This document shows, piece by piece, positions 1 through 8,821 of a DNA stretch of 64,000 bases. Both the position numbers and the translations under genes were made by a program. The DNA is from MED-G105 sp965263305. GTDB taxonomy: Bacteria > Pseudomonadota > Alphaproteobacteria > Caulobacterales > Parvularculaceae. The notes below the pieces were generated by a model. That model was not told where the DNA came from and did not search any database. It saw nothing but the letters and a program-made list of their open reading frames with translations. Position 1 is the first letter of the stretch. Every line of letters begins with the position of its first letter. The stretch spans positions 682,001 through 746,000 of the forward strand of contig OZ253666.1 of NCBI GenBank assembly GCA_965263305.1, written 5' to 3'.

Positions 1-46
1 CGATATCTTCCTACAAAAAACCAAGGATGAGGAGCTTGTCTACTAA
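1..46 (+). CDS. fliG: FliG flagellar motor switch protein, C-terminal tail (partial)
   Basis: The first bases read as an open frame that starts before the window and ends DEELVY-stop at 44-46. The stop overlaps the ATG of the next flagellar gene (TAATG). In Caulobacter-type clusters fliG lies directly before flbE/fliH and fliN, and an acidic tail ending in VY is compatible with FliG. FliG is the rotor protein that couples the stator to rotation. Only 14 residues are visible, so the name rests mainly on gene order. Confidence 0.6.
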   Translation, partial: DIFLQKTKDEELVY

Positions 47-819
47 TGCCCGGGCAAGCCGCATATCCCGCCATCGAGCCTTTCGCTTTCGATGATCTTC
101 TTAACCCGGACGAGGAAAAACCGTCGCGAGAGCAAAGCGATCCTATCGGCGCGCCGGAAGATGTAACAGCGCCGAAAGAATCACTGAACGAAGCGTATGC
201 GCGCGGGTTTGCCGCTGGATGCGAAGAGGGCCGAAAAGCGGGCCATGCTGAGGGCATTGAAGCGGGTCGTATATCTGCGATGACCTCTATCGCGGCGGCG
301 GATTCCGAAACCCTACACGCATTGACACAGTCCATTCAGCAATGGAAGTCCTACGCTTTGAAGGCTCAAGCCGCGGACCGCGCCTCTCTATTGGCGCTCG
401 CAGAGTCGTTTCTCGCTCAGTTCTGCACCCAGCTTGCGGAAGAACGCGAGCTCGACGCTGCGACTGATTTGCTCAATCGATTGGCTTATACGGATGAAAA
501 AGACGGTCGTATCAACCTATTTCTTCCACCCCGGGCCTATACGCAATTATCGGAAAAACTCGACGCCCTCCTGACAATGAAGGGATTTGCGGGCGGTGTG
601 ACACTGCAATCTGATGATGCTCTAAAACAGGGCGAGTGCCGACTTGCTTGGCGCGGCGGCAGTGCTGAGCGAACCCATTCAGAGATAAAAGAGGCTGTTA
701 GATCTCTTTTGGAAGGCCCTATTTTTCATCAAAGACCTGATGAAACCCTCATTCAGCCGAATAGTGATCAAGATGATCCAGGCAATCCCTGCCCGGTCGT
801 CAACAACGAAGGAGCGTGA
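46..819 (+). CDS. flbE: FliH/FlbE-like flagellar export regulator
   Basis: A 257-residue cytoplasmic protein. The N-terminus is acidic and disordered. Around residues 50-75 comes a glycine-spaced helical stretch (ARGFAAGCEEGRKAGHAEG) with the GxxxG-type periodicity typical of FliH. The C-terminal half is helical and matches the FliH/YscL ATPase-regulator region. FliH proteins bind the FliI ATPase and FliN and bring export substrates to the basal body. The ATG overlaps the upstream fliG stop, and fliN follows after 3 bases, so the genes are probably co-translated. In Caulobacter the gene at this position is called flbE. Overall similarity in this family is weak, so context carries much of the call. 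Confidence 0.8.
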   Translation: MPGQAAYPAIEPFAFDDLLNPDEEKPSREQSDPIGAPEDVTAPKESLNEAYARGFAAGCEEGRKAGHAEGIEAGRISAMTSIAAADSETLHALTQSIQQWKSYALKAQAADRASLLALAESFLAQFCTQLAEERELDAATDLLNRLAYTDEKDGRINLFLPPRAYTQLSEKLDALLTMKGFAGGVTLQSDDALKQGECRLAWRGGSAERTHSEIKEAVRSLLEGPIFHQRPDETLIQPNSDQDDPGNPCPVVNNEGA

Positions 820-822
820 CCC

Positions 823-1317
823 ATGGCTGCGCAACAAAACCCCAACGCGCCTGTTTCAGACGAAACATCAACGCTGCCACATGATCAAAATAAAGAGAAG
901 TCGGCGCTAGACGATATCTCGGGCGGGATCGCTGGCACAGCTCAGCAACCGTCCGAAATGACGCTCGCTTCCTCGCCAAACAGTACGCAGGGCCCAAACG
1001 CCTCAGAGCCCCTCGATCTAAACCGGACGGAAAACGCCCCAGCAACCGTAAACCCCTCGTCGTTACAAAAAGAAGCGATGCTGAACGCCATAAACCAAGT
1101 GCCCGTTCGCGTGTCTGCCGTTCTGGGAAAGGCGCGGATCGATGTGGCATCCCTGATGACGCTTTCCGAAGGCGCCATCGTTGAACTTGATCGTAAGGTC
1201 GGCGAACCAATTGATATCTATGCGAACGACCGATTGATCGCCCGCGGCGAACTTGTGTTGGTGGATGGCGCCCTTGGGGTGACCCTCACTGAGATTGCTC
1301 AAGAAAACGGCGCGTAA
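823..1317 (+). CDS. fliN: FliN flagellar motor switch protein
   Basis: A 164-residue protein with a low-complexity, Asn/Ser/Pro-rich N-terminal half (residues 1-85) and a C-terminal SpoA/FliN domain (about 88-160). The domain carries the characteristic run VPVRVSAVLGKARIDV, then GAIVELDRKVGEPIDIY, then a GELVLVDGALGVTLTEI end. FliN forms the lower part of the C-ring and docks the FliH-FliI export ATPase. The N-terminal extension is longer than in enteric FliN but is common in alphaproteobacteria. The gene lies 3 bases after flbE and 18 bases before flbD in one presumed operon. Confidence 0.93.
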   Translation: MAAQQNPNAPVSDETSTLPHDQNKEKSALDDISGGIAGTAQQPSEMTLASSPNSTQGPNASEPLDLNRTENAPATVNPSSLQKEAMLNAINQVPVRVSAVLGKARIDVASLMTLSEGAIVELDRKVGEPIDIYANDRLIARGELVLVDGALGVTLTEIAQENGA

Positions 1318-1335
1318 GCGAGAAAGGAATTCGTC

Positions 1336-2703
1336 ATGCGTCTGTTGATTGTCGGCGGGTTATCGGGCCAGCTCTCCCTAGCAGCAAAAATGGCTATGGA
1401 GCGCGGCGCCAAAGTCGCTTTTACCAACTCAAGCAGCGAAGCGTTGGAGGCGTTGCGACGCGGCCAAGGCGCTGATCTGTTGATGGTGGATATCGGGGAA
1501 GATATCGCCGCCCTTGTCGCCGCGTTGGAGGCGGAGCGTTTCGCCGCGCCGATCGTCGCCTGCGGCGTCAAAAGTGATGCAGACGCCGCCGTCGCCGCGA
1601 TCAAAGCGGGCGCCAAGGAATTCATCCCCCTACCGCCGGATGCAGACCTTATCGCCGCCGTTTTGGAGGCTGTCGCCGATGACAACTCAGATTTAATCGC
1701 CGTCGATCCGGCCATGAAGGATGTTCTGAAACTCGCCAAACAGGTGGCAGCGGCGGAAGCCTCTATTCTGATTACCGGTGAGTCTGGTGTTGGTAAAGAG
1801 ATCATCGCAAAATATGTTCATGCGCACTCTAAGCGTGCCGAAAAACCATTGATCTCCATCAACTGCGCCGCCATTCCTGAAAACCTTCTGGAATCGGAGC
1901 TCTTCGGCCATGAGAAAGGCGCTTTTACGGGCGCGATTACACGGCGCATCGGGAAGTTCGAAGAAGCCAATGGCGGCACTCTTCTGCTCGATGAAATCTC
2001 GGAGATGGATGTTCGACTACAGGCGAAATTACTGCGCGCCTTGCAAGAGCGGATGATTGATCGGGTCGGCGGCGCAAAACCGGTAAAGGTGGATATTCGG
2101 GTTATCGCCACCTCAAACCGCGCCCTTGCCGAAGAGGTGAAAAAAGGGACGTTCCGAGAAGACCTCTTTTTCCGCTTGAATGTTGTCAATCTTGACGTAC
2201 CGCCCTTGCGTCAGCGCCCGGCGGATATTGTCGCGCTTGCCACCCATTTTGCGAAGAAATATGCGGACCTTAACGGCGTGGCCTTCAAGCCCGTCGCGGA
2301 AGACGCAAAACGCGCCATCGCAAGCGCGGCCTGGCCGGGCAATGTGCGCGAATTAGAAAACGCTATCCACCGCGCTGTGCTCCTCGCGACCGAGGATGAA
2401 ATCACCAGAGAGGCAATCCGCCTGCCCGACGGCCGCGACCTTCCTAGCTCGAGCCCATTTGCCGGCGCAGCGGGCGGCGCAACAAGCGACGGAGAAGAAA
2501 ACGCCGGCGCTTTTGTTGGGCGCACGGTCGCCCAGGTTGAACAGGATTTGATTATCTCCACCCTTGATCATTGTCTGGGCAACCGCACCCATGCAGCCAC
2601 AATCCTCGGCATTTCAATCCGAACCCTGCGCAATAAGTTAAAACAATATACCGATGATGGTGTTCCCGTACCGCCGCCAGGGTCTGAACGGCTTAGCGCT
2701 TAA
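1336..2703 (+). CDS. flbD: FlbD sigma-54-dependent flagellar transcription activator
   Basis: 455 residues. Residues 1-115 form a receiver-like domain with an aspartate in LLMVDIG (D52). The other acidic-pocket residues are not obvious, as in Caulobacter FlbD. The AAA+ sigma-54 activator domain (about 120-370) has Walker A GESGVGKE at 148-155, the sigma-54 contact loop GAFTGA at 195-200 and Walker B LLLDE at 216-220. A Fis-type helix-turn-helix (ATILGISIRTLRNKL) lies near the C-terminus. FlbD activates late flagellar promoters and represses early ones in Caulobacter, controlled by FliX; no fliX is seen here. A sigma-54-like promoter element occurs 3' of flhA, before flhF, and is a plausible local target. 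Confidence 0.95.
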   Translation: MRLLIVGGLSGQLSLAAKMAMERGAKVAFTNSSSEALEALRRGQGADLLMVDIGEDIAALVAALEAERFAAPIVACGVKSDADAAVAAIKAGAKEFIPLPPDADLIAAVLEAVADDNSDLIAVDPAMKDVLKLAKQVAAAEASILITGESGVGKEIIAKYVHAHSKRAEKPLISINCAAIPENLLESELFGHEKGAFTGAITRRIGKFEEANGGTLLLDEISEMDVRLQAKLLRALQERMIDRVGGAKPVKVDIRVIATSNRALAEEVKKGTFREDLFFRLNVVNLDVPPLRQRPADIVALATHFAKKYADLNGVAFKPVAEDAKRAIASAAWPGNVRELENAIHRAVLLATEDEITREAIRLPDGRDLPSSSPFAGAAGGATSDGEENAGAFVGRTVAQVEQDLIISTLDHCLGNRTHAATILGISIRTLRNKLKQYTDDGVPVPPPGSERLSA

Positions 2704-2708
2704 CAACG

Positions 2709-4808
2709 ATGTCAGAAACGGCGACCCCAACAACAGCCTCGTTTCTCCCGCGCCTCAACCGGGATAGCCTCCGCCGCGCCATGCGGTCGGATGTTATCTT
2801 TGCGGGCGCGATCATCTGTATCTTGGCGCTGTTGGTGCTGCCAACGCCAAGCTGGCTTTTGGATATCCTTCTCGCCTCGTCGATTACCTTCGCAGTGATG
2901 GTCTTAATGACGGCGATTTTCACCCAGAAAGCACTAGAGTTTTCGACATTCCCGTCGATACTGCTCATTGCCACGATGTTCCGCCTGGGGCTGAATATCG
3001 CTTCGACGCGCCTCATATTGTCCCGCGGGCATGAAGGCCCGGATGCAGCGGGTGGCGTGATTGAGGCATTTGGCGGATTTGTAATGCAAGGCAATCCCGT
3101 CATCGGGATCATCGTGTTCTCTATCCTGGTCATCGTCAATTTCGTCGTGATTACCCGCGGTTCTGGCCGCATCGCGGAGGTCGCAGCGCGTTTCTCCCTC
3201 GATGCTATGCCGGGCAAACAGATGGCCATTGATGCGGACTTATCCGCTGGCATTATCACCGAAGAGGAAGCCAAGACCCGCCGCAAAACCCTGGAAGATG
3301 AAAGCACGTTTTATGGCGCTATGGACGGCGCCTCGAAATTTGTGCGCGGCGACGCCATCGCCGGCTTGCTCATCACCTTTATCAATATCATCGCCGGGAT
3401 GATCATCGGCATCGCCCAAATGGGCATGAGCCTTGGTGCGGCGGGTACGTCGTACACATTACTGACGATCGGTGACGGCCTTGTCAGTCAAATCCCGGCC
3501 CTTATCATTTCCGTCGCGGCCGGCCTCCTGGTTTCCAAAGCCGGTGTAGAAGGTTCTGCCGATAAGGCATTAGGCGATCAGCTTACAGAATACCCAAAGG
3601 CTTTGGCGATCGTAGCCGGGGTTCTTCTTCTATTGGCTATTCTACCCGGCATGCCGTTCTTCCCGTTCCTCTTGCTGGCGCTCGCTGTCGGCTGGAGCGC
3701 GCGGGCCATGCATAAAAAGAAAGCCGTCGACGCTGCGGCGAAGAAAGCCACTGATGAAAAACCCATTGTCAGCGAGGAAGACCCGGCCGCGTTCCTTGCG
3801 ATGGACGATCTACGGATTGAATTGGGGTACGGGCTTTTGCCCCTAGTCTCGTCAGAAGACGGTGCAAAATTGACCGATCAGATCAAAGCGGTGCGGCGCG
3901 CCATCGCCCAGGAGATTGGGTTCGTCACACCGCAGGTGCGCATCCTCGACAATATGACCTTGAAGCCCCAGGACTATGTCATCCGGCTGAAAGAACAGGA
4001 AATTGCCCGGGGCGTGGTGAAACCAGGCCAGTTCCTCGTTATGGACCCGTCTGGTGGGCAGCCCAATCTCGTTGGAGAGCCGACGAAAGAACCTGCCTTC
4101 GGCCTCGACGCCTTGTGGGTGGATGACAGCCAGCGCGAAACGGCATCCTTGCGCGGGTACACGGTGGTTGACGCCGCAACGGTACTGACGACCCATCTGA
4201 CCGAGATCATCAAAGCTGAGGCGCCGGCCCTTCTTTCCTATGCGGAAACCAAAAAGCTCGTCGACGGATTGCCGGAAAAACACCGCAGTCTTGTGAGCGA
4301 TCTTATCCCATCCATGATCACGATTACGACGGTGCAACGCGTCCTTCAGGCCCTTATCGCAGAGCGCATTTCCATTCGCGATTTGCCGTCGATCCTAGAG
4401 GCCATCGCGGAAATCGCGCCCCAAAACACCGCCGTGCCGACGCTTGTGGAGCATGTGCGCGCTCGCCTCGCCCGACAAATCTGCGCGGCCTTAAAAGGCG
4501 CCGACGGCGCGGCGCCCATTTTACTTCTCTCAAGCGAATGGGAAGATGAATTCGCGAGCGCCCTAACCCCGACGGCCGACGGGAAGCAGCTCGCCATGGC
4601 CCCTACGAAAATCCAATCATTTGTCGGCGCGGCTATCCGAAAACTAGAAGACGCCGCCGCGGCCGGGCACGCCGCCGCCATCGTTACCAGCGCCACGGCG
4701 CGTCCCTTTGTTCGCACGGTCATCGAGCGGGTGCGCCCGCAAACCATGGTGCTCTCCCAAAACGAGGTTCATCCACAAACGCGGATCACGAATCTTGGCG
4801 CAATTTAA
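2709..4808 (+). CDS. flhA: FlhA flagellar export gate protein
   Basis: 699 residues, the usual FlhA length. The N-terminal half contains about eight hydrophobic segments. The FHIPEP signature region, RLGLNIASTRLIL, is at about residues 102-114. A cytoplasmic linker follows around 330-360, then the soluble FlhA-C domain that binds chaperone-substrate complexes. FlhA is the largest membrane subunit of the flagellar type III export gate and takes part in proton-driven export. It starts 5 bases after the flbD stop, in the same operon. An imperfect hairpin directly follows its stop. Confidence 0.97.
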   Translation: MSETATPTTASFLPRLNRDSLRRAMRSDVIFAGAIICILALLVLPTPSWLLDILLASSITFAVMVLMTAIFTQKALEFSTFPSILLIATMFRLGLNIASTRLILSRGHEGPDAAGGVIEAFGGFVMQGNPVIGIIVFSILVIVNFVVITRGSGRIAEVAARFSLDAMPGKQMAIDADLSAGIITEEEAKTRRKTLEDESTFYGAMDGASKFVRGDAIAGLLITFINIIAGMIIGIAQMGMSLGAAGTSYTLLTIGDGLVSQIPALIISVAAGLLVSKAGVEGSADKALGDQLTEYPKALAIVAGVLLLLAILPGMPFFPFLLLALAVGWSARAMHKKKAVDAAAKKATDEKPIVSEEDPAAFLAMDDLRIELGYGLLPLVSSEDGAKLTDQIKAVRRAIAQEIGFVTPQVRILDNMTLKPQDYVIRLKEQEIARGVVKPGQFLVMDPSGGQPNLVGEPTKEPAFGLDALWVDDSQRETASLRGYTVVDAATVLTTHLTEIIKAEAPALLSYAETKKLVDGLPEKHRSLVSDLIPSMITITTVQRVLQALIAERISIRDLPSILEAIAEIAPQNTAVPTLVEHVRARLARQICAALKGADGAAPILLLSSEWEDEFASALTPTADGKQLAMAPTKIQSFVGAAIRKLEDAAAAGHAAAIVTSATARPFVRTVIERVRPQTMVLSQNEVHPQTRITNLGAI

Positions 4809-4810
4809 TG

Positions 4811-4840
4811 CCCGTTTGAGGGGCATGCTCCCCAAACGGG
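4811..4840. terminator. hairpin just after flhA, no T-tract
   Basis: The arms CCCGTTTGAGGGGCA and TGCTCCCCAAACGGG form a 30-base inverted repeat with two mismatches, starting two bases after the flhA stop. No T-run follows on either strand, so it is not a classical intrinsic terminator. It could protect the flhA 3' end or attenuate read-through into flhF. Confidence 0.45.
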
Positions 4841-4923
4841 GGAGACAAACCGGGTGCAAGTTTCTATGAAAATGGCCGCGTCGCCCGATGACTTTTCTCC
4901 TCGGGGCGCGTACGATTTTCGAA

Positions 4924-4938
4924 TAGCACCATATTTGC
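4924..4938 (+). promoter_or_regulatory. sigma-54-like -24/-12 promoter before flhF
   Basis: The sequence TAGCAC-N5-TTGC matches the sigma-54 consensus TGGCAC-N5-TTGC with one mismatch (A for G in the -24 element). The spacing and the -12 GC are intact. The predicted start of transcription is near 4950, about 20 bases before the flhF ATG at 4970. FlbD, a sigma-54 activator, is encoded just upstream, which makes the site plausible. The mismatch is in the important GG pair, so the call is tentative. Confidence 0.5.
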
Positions 4939-4969
4939 GCTCCGTTTTTGCGAAAGCCGCCTGCACCCC

Positions 4970-6097
4970 ATGATGAAATTCATCGCCGCCGACCTTGACG
5001 CCGCTAAAGCTAAAGCGAAGCGCGCGCTCGGCCCCAACGCCGCCATTCTTTCCATGCGTAATTTGCCGAGCGGCGATGTCGAAGTGACCGCCTCTGACCA
5101 ACCGGGGGCTGCGCCGGCGCAACCGGTTGAGCAAGGGTTTGCCGGCGCGGCGCGCAAAGGCCTGACCGACGGCCCTGTCATGAGCGAGGCTGGCGGATCG
5201 AGGCTGAACGAACGCCTGGAAGAGAAATTTTCTGAAGACGCGTTGCAGCGCCTCACCCAGAACCTCGCCCACCGAAAATCACCCGGAGCTGGCGCAGCTG
5301 CCAGCCAAGGCGAGACAGGGTTCCATGACAAAACTGCCGCCGGCATCGCAGATTTGTTGCGCCCCCACGGCGTTGACGACCACCTTCTAGAGGCGCTGAT
5401 CGCCGGGGCGCGCAAAGCCCGCGTAGACGATGAATTATATCAATTGGAAACCGCCTTTGCAGAAGCGTTTTCTTTCTCCCCCGTACAGCCTTCCCCCGCG
5501 AACCCGATTATGTTGGTGGGCCCGACGGGCGCCGGCAAAACATCCTGCGGCGCAAAGCTCGCCGCCGCGGCGATGGCGAGCGGCCAGGGCGCATTTATTA
5601 TGACCGCTGATGTCGGCCGGGCCGGGGCGATTGAGCAAATAAAAACCTATGGCGAAACGCTGGGGGCGGATTATTATATTGTCGAGACCCCCGTCGATGT
5701 CCAACAGGCGCTGCGCTCAACAAAACCGACCGGCTGCGTTATTCTCGATACGCCGGGGATCAGTCCGTTCGATGCGGGTGACGTCGCCGCGTTGCGAAGT
5801 TTCCGCGAAGCATCCAACGCCGAACCTGTTCTCGTTCTGCCGGCGAGCGGTGACGCCGCCGAATATCGCGATTGGGCGACGGCCTTTGCTGAATTTGGCG
5901 TCCGGCGCATGATGGTGACAAAATTTGACGCCACCAAACGGGTCGGCGCGGCGCTGAGCGCGGCGTTCTGTGGGCGTATGGCCCTGTCCCATTTCTCAGA
6001 GACCCCCTTTATCTCCGAAGGTCTGCTTAATGCGTCTGCGGAGTTCATCGCGCGCCGCATGTTGGCGAGCCGCCCGGGAAGACTGACGGCTTCATAA
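4970..6097 (+). CDS. flhF: FlhF, SRP-type GTPase for flagellum placement
   Basis: 375 residues. The start MMKFIAADLDAAKAKAKRAL matches the FlhF N-terminus. A variable linker (about 40-120) and a helical N-domain precede the SRP-like G domain, with P-loop GPTGAGKT at 184-191, DTPG at 260-263 and TKFD at 317-320. FlhF sets flagellar position and number, usually with the MinD-like FlhG. It is encoded 161 bases after flhA, behind a sigma-54-like element. No flhG follows; the next gene is a beta-propeller protein. G2/G3 motifs are less canonical than in SRP54/FtsY, as is usual for alphaproteobacterial FlhF. Confidence 0.85.
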   Translation: MMKFIAADLDAAKAKAKRALGPNAAILSMRNLPSGDVEVTASDQPGAAPAQPVEQGFAGAARKGLTDGPVMSEAGGSRLNERLEEKFSEDALQRLTQNLAHRKSPGAGAAASQGETGFHDKTAAGIADLLRPHGVDDHLLEALIAGARKARVDDELYQLETAFAEAFSFSPVQPSPANPIMLVGPTGAGKTSCGAKLAAAAMASGQGAFIMTADVGRAGAIEQIKTYGETLGADYYIVETPVDVQQALRSTKPTGCVILDTPGISPFDAGDVAALRSFREASNAEPVLVLPASGDAAEYRDWATAFAEFGVRRMMVTKFDATKRVGAALSAAFCGRMALSHFSETPFISEGLLNASAEFIARRMLASRPGRLTAS

Positions 6098-6205
6098 CGA
6101 ATTAGACGCCCGCCGCTTAACAGGCTGGCCTTCCATTGCGTCAATGGGATAAGCTGAACAAATCCGTCGTCATCCCGGCGATGATCGTGCTCGGGTTTAC
6201 TCATT

Positions 6206-7300
6206 ATGGCTGCTATTCTTCGCCCCATCGCCCTATTGTTGTTGGCCGTCTTTATCCTGCTTGGCCTTTATTCGCTTTTCTGGCCGGTCCCCTTCACCCC
6301 GCGCGCCTGGACCCCGCCGCCTAATCTCGCCGACCAGGCAGGGTGGCCTGCAGTGACGGTGCGTGCAGACGCCGAGCGCCATCTTGAGGGCGTTGGCGAG
6401 GGCCCCGAAGCCATTGCAGCGGGTCCGGATGGACGCCTCTATACGGGCATGGCGGATGGGCGAATTGTCTCGTTCGACGCGCAAGGCAGCGAAATCAAAA
6501 CATATGCCGATGTCGGCGGACGGCCATTGGGATTAAAGTTTGCTGGAGACGGAACACTATATATCGCGAACGCTGATCTTGGCTTACAAGCGGTCGCCCC
6601 CGGCGGCGCCACAACAACCCTGGTCGATGCCATAGATGGGGCGCCCATTCTTTTTGCTGATGATTTAGCGATCGGCGACGACGGCGCCATTTGGTTCTCC
6701 GACGCCAGCGCCGTCTACCCTTTAGAAACAACAATGCTATCCATGTGGTCGAGCGAGGCGAGTGGACGATTGATCAGATATTCTCCGTCCAATGGTCAAA
6801 CGGAAATTGTTCTGGATGGTCTCGCCTTCGCGAATGGCGTCGCGTTGGGCCCCGACAATGCTTATGTCTTGGTTGCCCAAACAAGCGCCTATCGCATCAC
6901 CCGCCATTGGCTGAAGGGCCCGAAAGCGGGAACGACGGATGTTTTCATCGATGGTCTGCCGGGCTTTATCGATAACATCACCTGGGACGCAAAACGCGAA
7001 CTATTCTGGGTCGCCCTACCCGCCCCGCGCGCTAAAGATCTTGATACCCTCAATTCATCACCCTTCATGAAAAAGGTTGTTTACCGATTACTTTCACTAA
7101 CGGGCGGATCCCCAGTGACAGAGAAAGTTGGTTGGGTGCTCGCCATCGACCCCGATGGGACTGTGGTTCGCCATTTGGAGTTGACTGGTACTGGCGATCA
7201 TGAAGGACCAAAGGAAATCACCTCAGCCATCGCCGTGGGCGACAGGCTTTGGGTTGGCTCGATTTATCATGAGGCGATCCATAGCCTCCCGATCAATTGA
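6206..7300 (+). CDS. SMP-30/strictosidine-synthase-like beta-propeller protein
   Basis: 364 residues with an N-terminal hydrophobic segment (about 3-27) that is either a membrane anchor or an uncleaved signal. The rest is a repeat-rich six-bladed-propeller sequence: GPEAIAAGPDGRLYTGMADGRI, GRPLGLKFAGDGTLYIAN, ADDLAIGDDGAIWFSDAS, FANGVALGPD. This pattern fits the SMP-30/gluconolactonase/LRE group and most closely the strictosidine-synthase-like (APMAP-type) branch. Some members hydrolyse lactones or esters and others have no known activity, so no substrate can be assigned. It stands alone after flhF; a 6-bp hairpin (6133-6147) sits in the gap before it. Confidence 0.8.
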   Translation: MAAILRPIALLLLAVFILLGLYSLFWPVPFTPRAWTPPPNLADQAGWPAVTVRADAERHLEGVGEGPEAIAAGPDGRLYTGMADGRIVSFDAQGSEIKTYADVGGRPLGLKFAGDGTLYIANADLGLQAVAPGGATTTLVDAIDGAPILFADDLAIGDDGAIWFSDASAVYPLETTMLSMWSSEASGRLIRYSPSNGQTEIVLDGLAFANGVALGPDNAYVLVAQTSAYRITRHWLKGPKAGTTDVFIDGLPGFIDNITWDAKRELFWVALPAPRAKDLDTLNSSPFMKKVVYRLLSLTGGSPVTEKVGWVLAIDPDGTVVRHLELTGTGDHEGPKEITSAIAVGDRLWVGSIYHEAIHSLPIN

Positions 7301-7437
7301 GCTTTGCGAAAGGAAAAACCTTGCGCCACAAGGATATCCTTTCGGTAGGGCCTCAGTTTGAGTTTTACGGTAGGTTCTCGCCAGAAGCGGTCATCTGTCT
7401 ATTGACCAATTAACGACAGCTTTGCGACCTCAAACGT

Positions 7438-7944
7438 CTATTTCTCGATTCGTTCTCGTAGTTTCAACTCATCAAAATTGGATGGTGACGAAGCTACACA
7501 AACGACTAGGTCATCGGCCTCGTGCATAGATTTGTTGCTGCCAACACCTATCCAAAAGTCAATCAAGGACCCGTCGTTTTTAAATTCGTGCTTCGCCGCC
7601 ACAGTCTTGTTGTTTGTAGTATCATGACAATACAAACTTACACGCTTTAATTTGCAATTCAGGATCAAGCGCCACGGTTCTTCCGGGCTTGCGTGGATTA
7701 AGTCGAGGGCTGACAAGTTCCAATCGTTCTCTTCCATTAATCCAAGATGGCAAATCGACTCATTTTTCCATGTAAGCGACAAAGAAACAGAATCTTCGAA
7801 GTTCATCGAAGTCGCTCCAGAGTAACAAATCATTGGGTCTCCAAGTGAATCCACCAAGCCGGGTGTGTCGCACGTGATGGGACGCCATACTAGCGAAGTA
7901 AGCTTCTTGCCTAAGTAACGTCGATAGCTATCGGCCAGTTCCAT
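7438..7944 (-). CDS. hypothetical protein, AT-rich region
   Basis: 168 residues starting at ATG 7944. The family is not recognised. The protein is soluble, without a signal peptide or membrane segment. It has several Trp and Cys residues, and the middle alternates beta-strand-like runs (SVSLSLTWKNESICHLGL, WRLILNCKLKRVSLYCHD), suggesting a small mostly-beta fold. Base composition is clearly more AT-rich than the flagellar and trp genes, and it is flanked by gene-poor DNA, which suggests an acquired or fast-evolving gene. The continuous open frame and plausible start support it as real, but no function can be proposed. Confidence 0.6.
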   Translation of the reverse strand: MELADSYRRYLGKKLTSLVWRPITCDTPGLVDSLGDPMICYSGATSMNFEDSVSLSLTWKNESICHLGLMEENDWNLSALDLIHASPEEPWRLILNCKLKRVSLYCHDTTNNKTVAAKHEFKNDGSLIDFWIGVGSNKSMHEADDLVVCVASSPSNFDELKLRERIEK

Positions 7945-7970
7945 AGTTCTCTCAGCTCACAATCAGAAAA

Positions 7971-8021
7971 ATGGCATTAATTAAAAGCCCTACTTTAAAT
8001 GGCCTTAAGGCATAATGCCAT
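7971..8021. repeat. 9-bp inverted repeat upstream of the 7438-7944 gene
   Basis: ATGGCATTA (7971-7979) and TAATGCCAT (8013-8021) form a perfect inverted repeat with a 33-base AT-rich spacer. It lies between two divergently transcribed genes, about 27 bases before the minus-strand ATG. It could be an operator or a cruciform; no family match is known to me. Confidence 0.35.
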
Positions 8022-8173
8022 ATTCCAGCCGTTCATATGACCAGCACTGACCGTCGCCTTCGGGCCAACAGCAGTCATCAAATTCCAAACTGAGTCATTA
8101 CAATCCCCACACGAAGGTGGAATTTGCTTTCCGCAGCCATAATTTTGCCACGGCCTTGCGCTTTTAGGTTCTT

Positions 8174-8821
8174 ATGAAAAAACCTGATCGACGAACGTTT
8201 TTCTTGTTTTCTCTATCGGCATTGGCGGTAGCGCCTTTTGGTCTATCCCTCGCCCAGCCGACACCCCGCGACACGCAAGACGCCCTGCGCACCGATCTCG
8301 TTACGGCGGCGCGATCGCAAATTGGCGTGACGTTGGGCTATGACGGCGCCTATCAGCGCCTGGACTATCCAAATGGAGATATCGATCGCGCAACGGGCGT
8401 ATGCATTGATGTTGTTATCCGCGCCTATCGCGATGCGGTCGGCTTCGATTTTCAAAAGAACGTTCATGAAGACATGAGGGCGGCGTTTTCCAGCTATCCC
8501 AAAATTTGGGGCCTTTCGAGGACGGATAAAAATATAGACCATCGCCGTGTCCCGAATATCGAGACGTATCTTTCTCGTCAGGGGGCGGAGCGCCCGCTTC
8601 CCGATGACCCTGCCGATTGGCGCCCCGGCGATATCATCACCATGCGCTTACCGGGTGGCCTGCCCCATATCGCCGTAATCTCCGACCGGATCGGACCGTC
8701 GGGGCGACCCTATGTCATCCACAATATCGGCGCGGGCACCCGCGAAGAAGATATTATCGGCGAGTATGATCAAGAGCGGCGGTTTGTCTTTCTCCCCCCC
8801 GCTAGACGCGAACCACGGTAA
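8174..8821 (+). CDS. exported DUF1287 family protein
   Basis: 215 residues. A twin-arginine-like start (RRTFFLFSLSALAVAPFGLSLAQ) makes a signal peptide of about 27 residues. The mature part carries DUF1287 features: the YDGAYQRLDYPNGDI region, then GVCIDVVIRAYRD with a conserved Cys, then PGDIITMRLPGGLPHIAVISD with a conserved His, and VIHNIGAGTREED near the end. The Cys/His arrangement resembles NlpC/P60-type papain-like folds, so an envelope hydrolase is possible but unproven. E. coli YijF belongs to the same family. It is monocistronic and divergent from the AT-rich hypothetical gene. Confidence 0.85.
   Translation: MKKPDRRTFFLFSLSALAVAPFGLSLAQPTPRDTQDALRTDLVTAARSQIGVTLGYDGAYQRLDYPNGDIDRATGVCIDVVIRAYRDAVGFDFQKNVHEDMRAAFSSYPKIWGLSRTDKNIDHRRVPNIETYLSRQGAERPLPDDPADWRPGDIITMRLPGGLPHIAVISDRIGPSGRPYVIHNIGAGTREEDIIGEYDQERRFVFLPPARREPR

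Noticed and set aside
2693..3307. A 204-codon minus-strand frame inside flhA
   Set aside because: It is fully antisense to a clear FlhA coding sequence and has no ribosome site or recognisable domain. High GC produces long shadow frames.
5674..6228. A 184-codon minus-strand frame over flhF
   Set aside because: Antisense to the conserved G domain of FlhF. The amino-acid make-up is rich in Arg, Ser and Ala, as expected of shadow frames.
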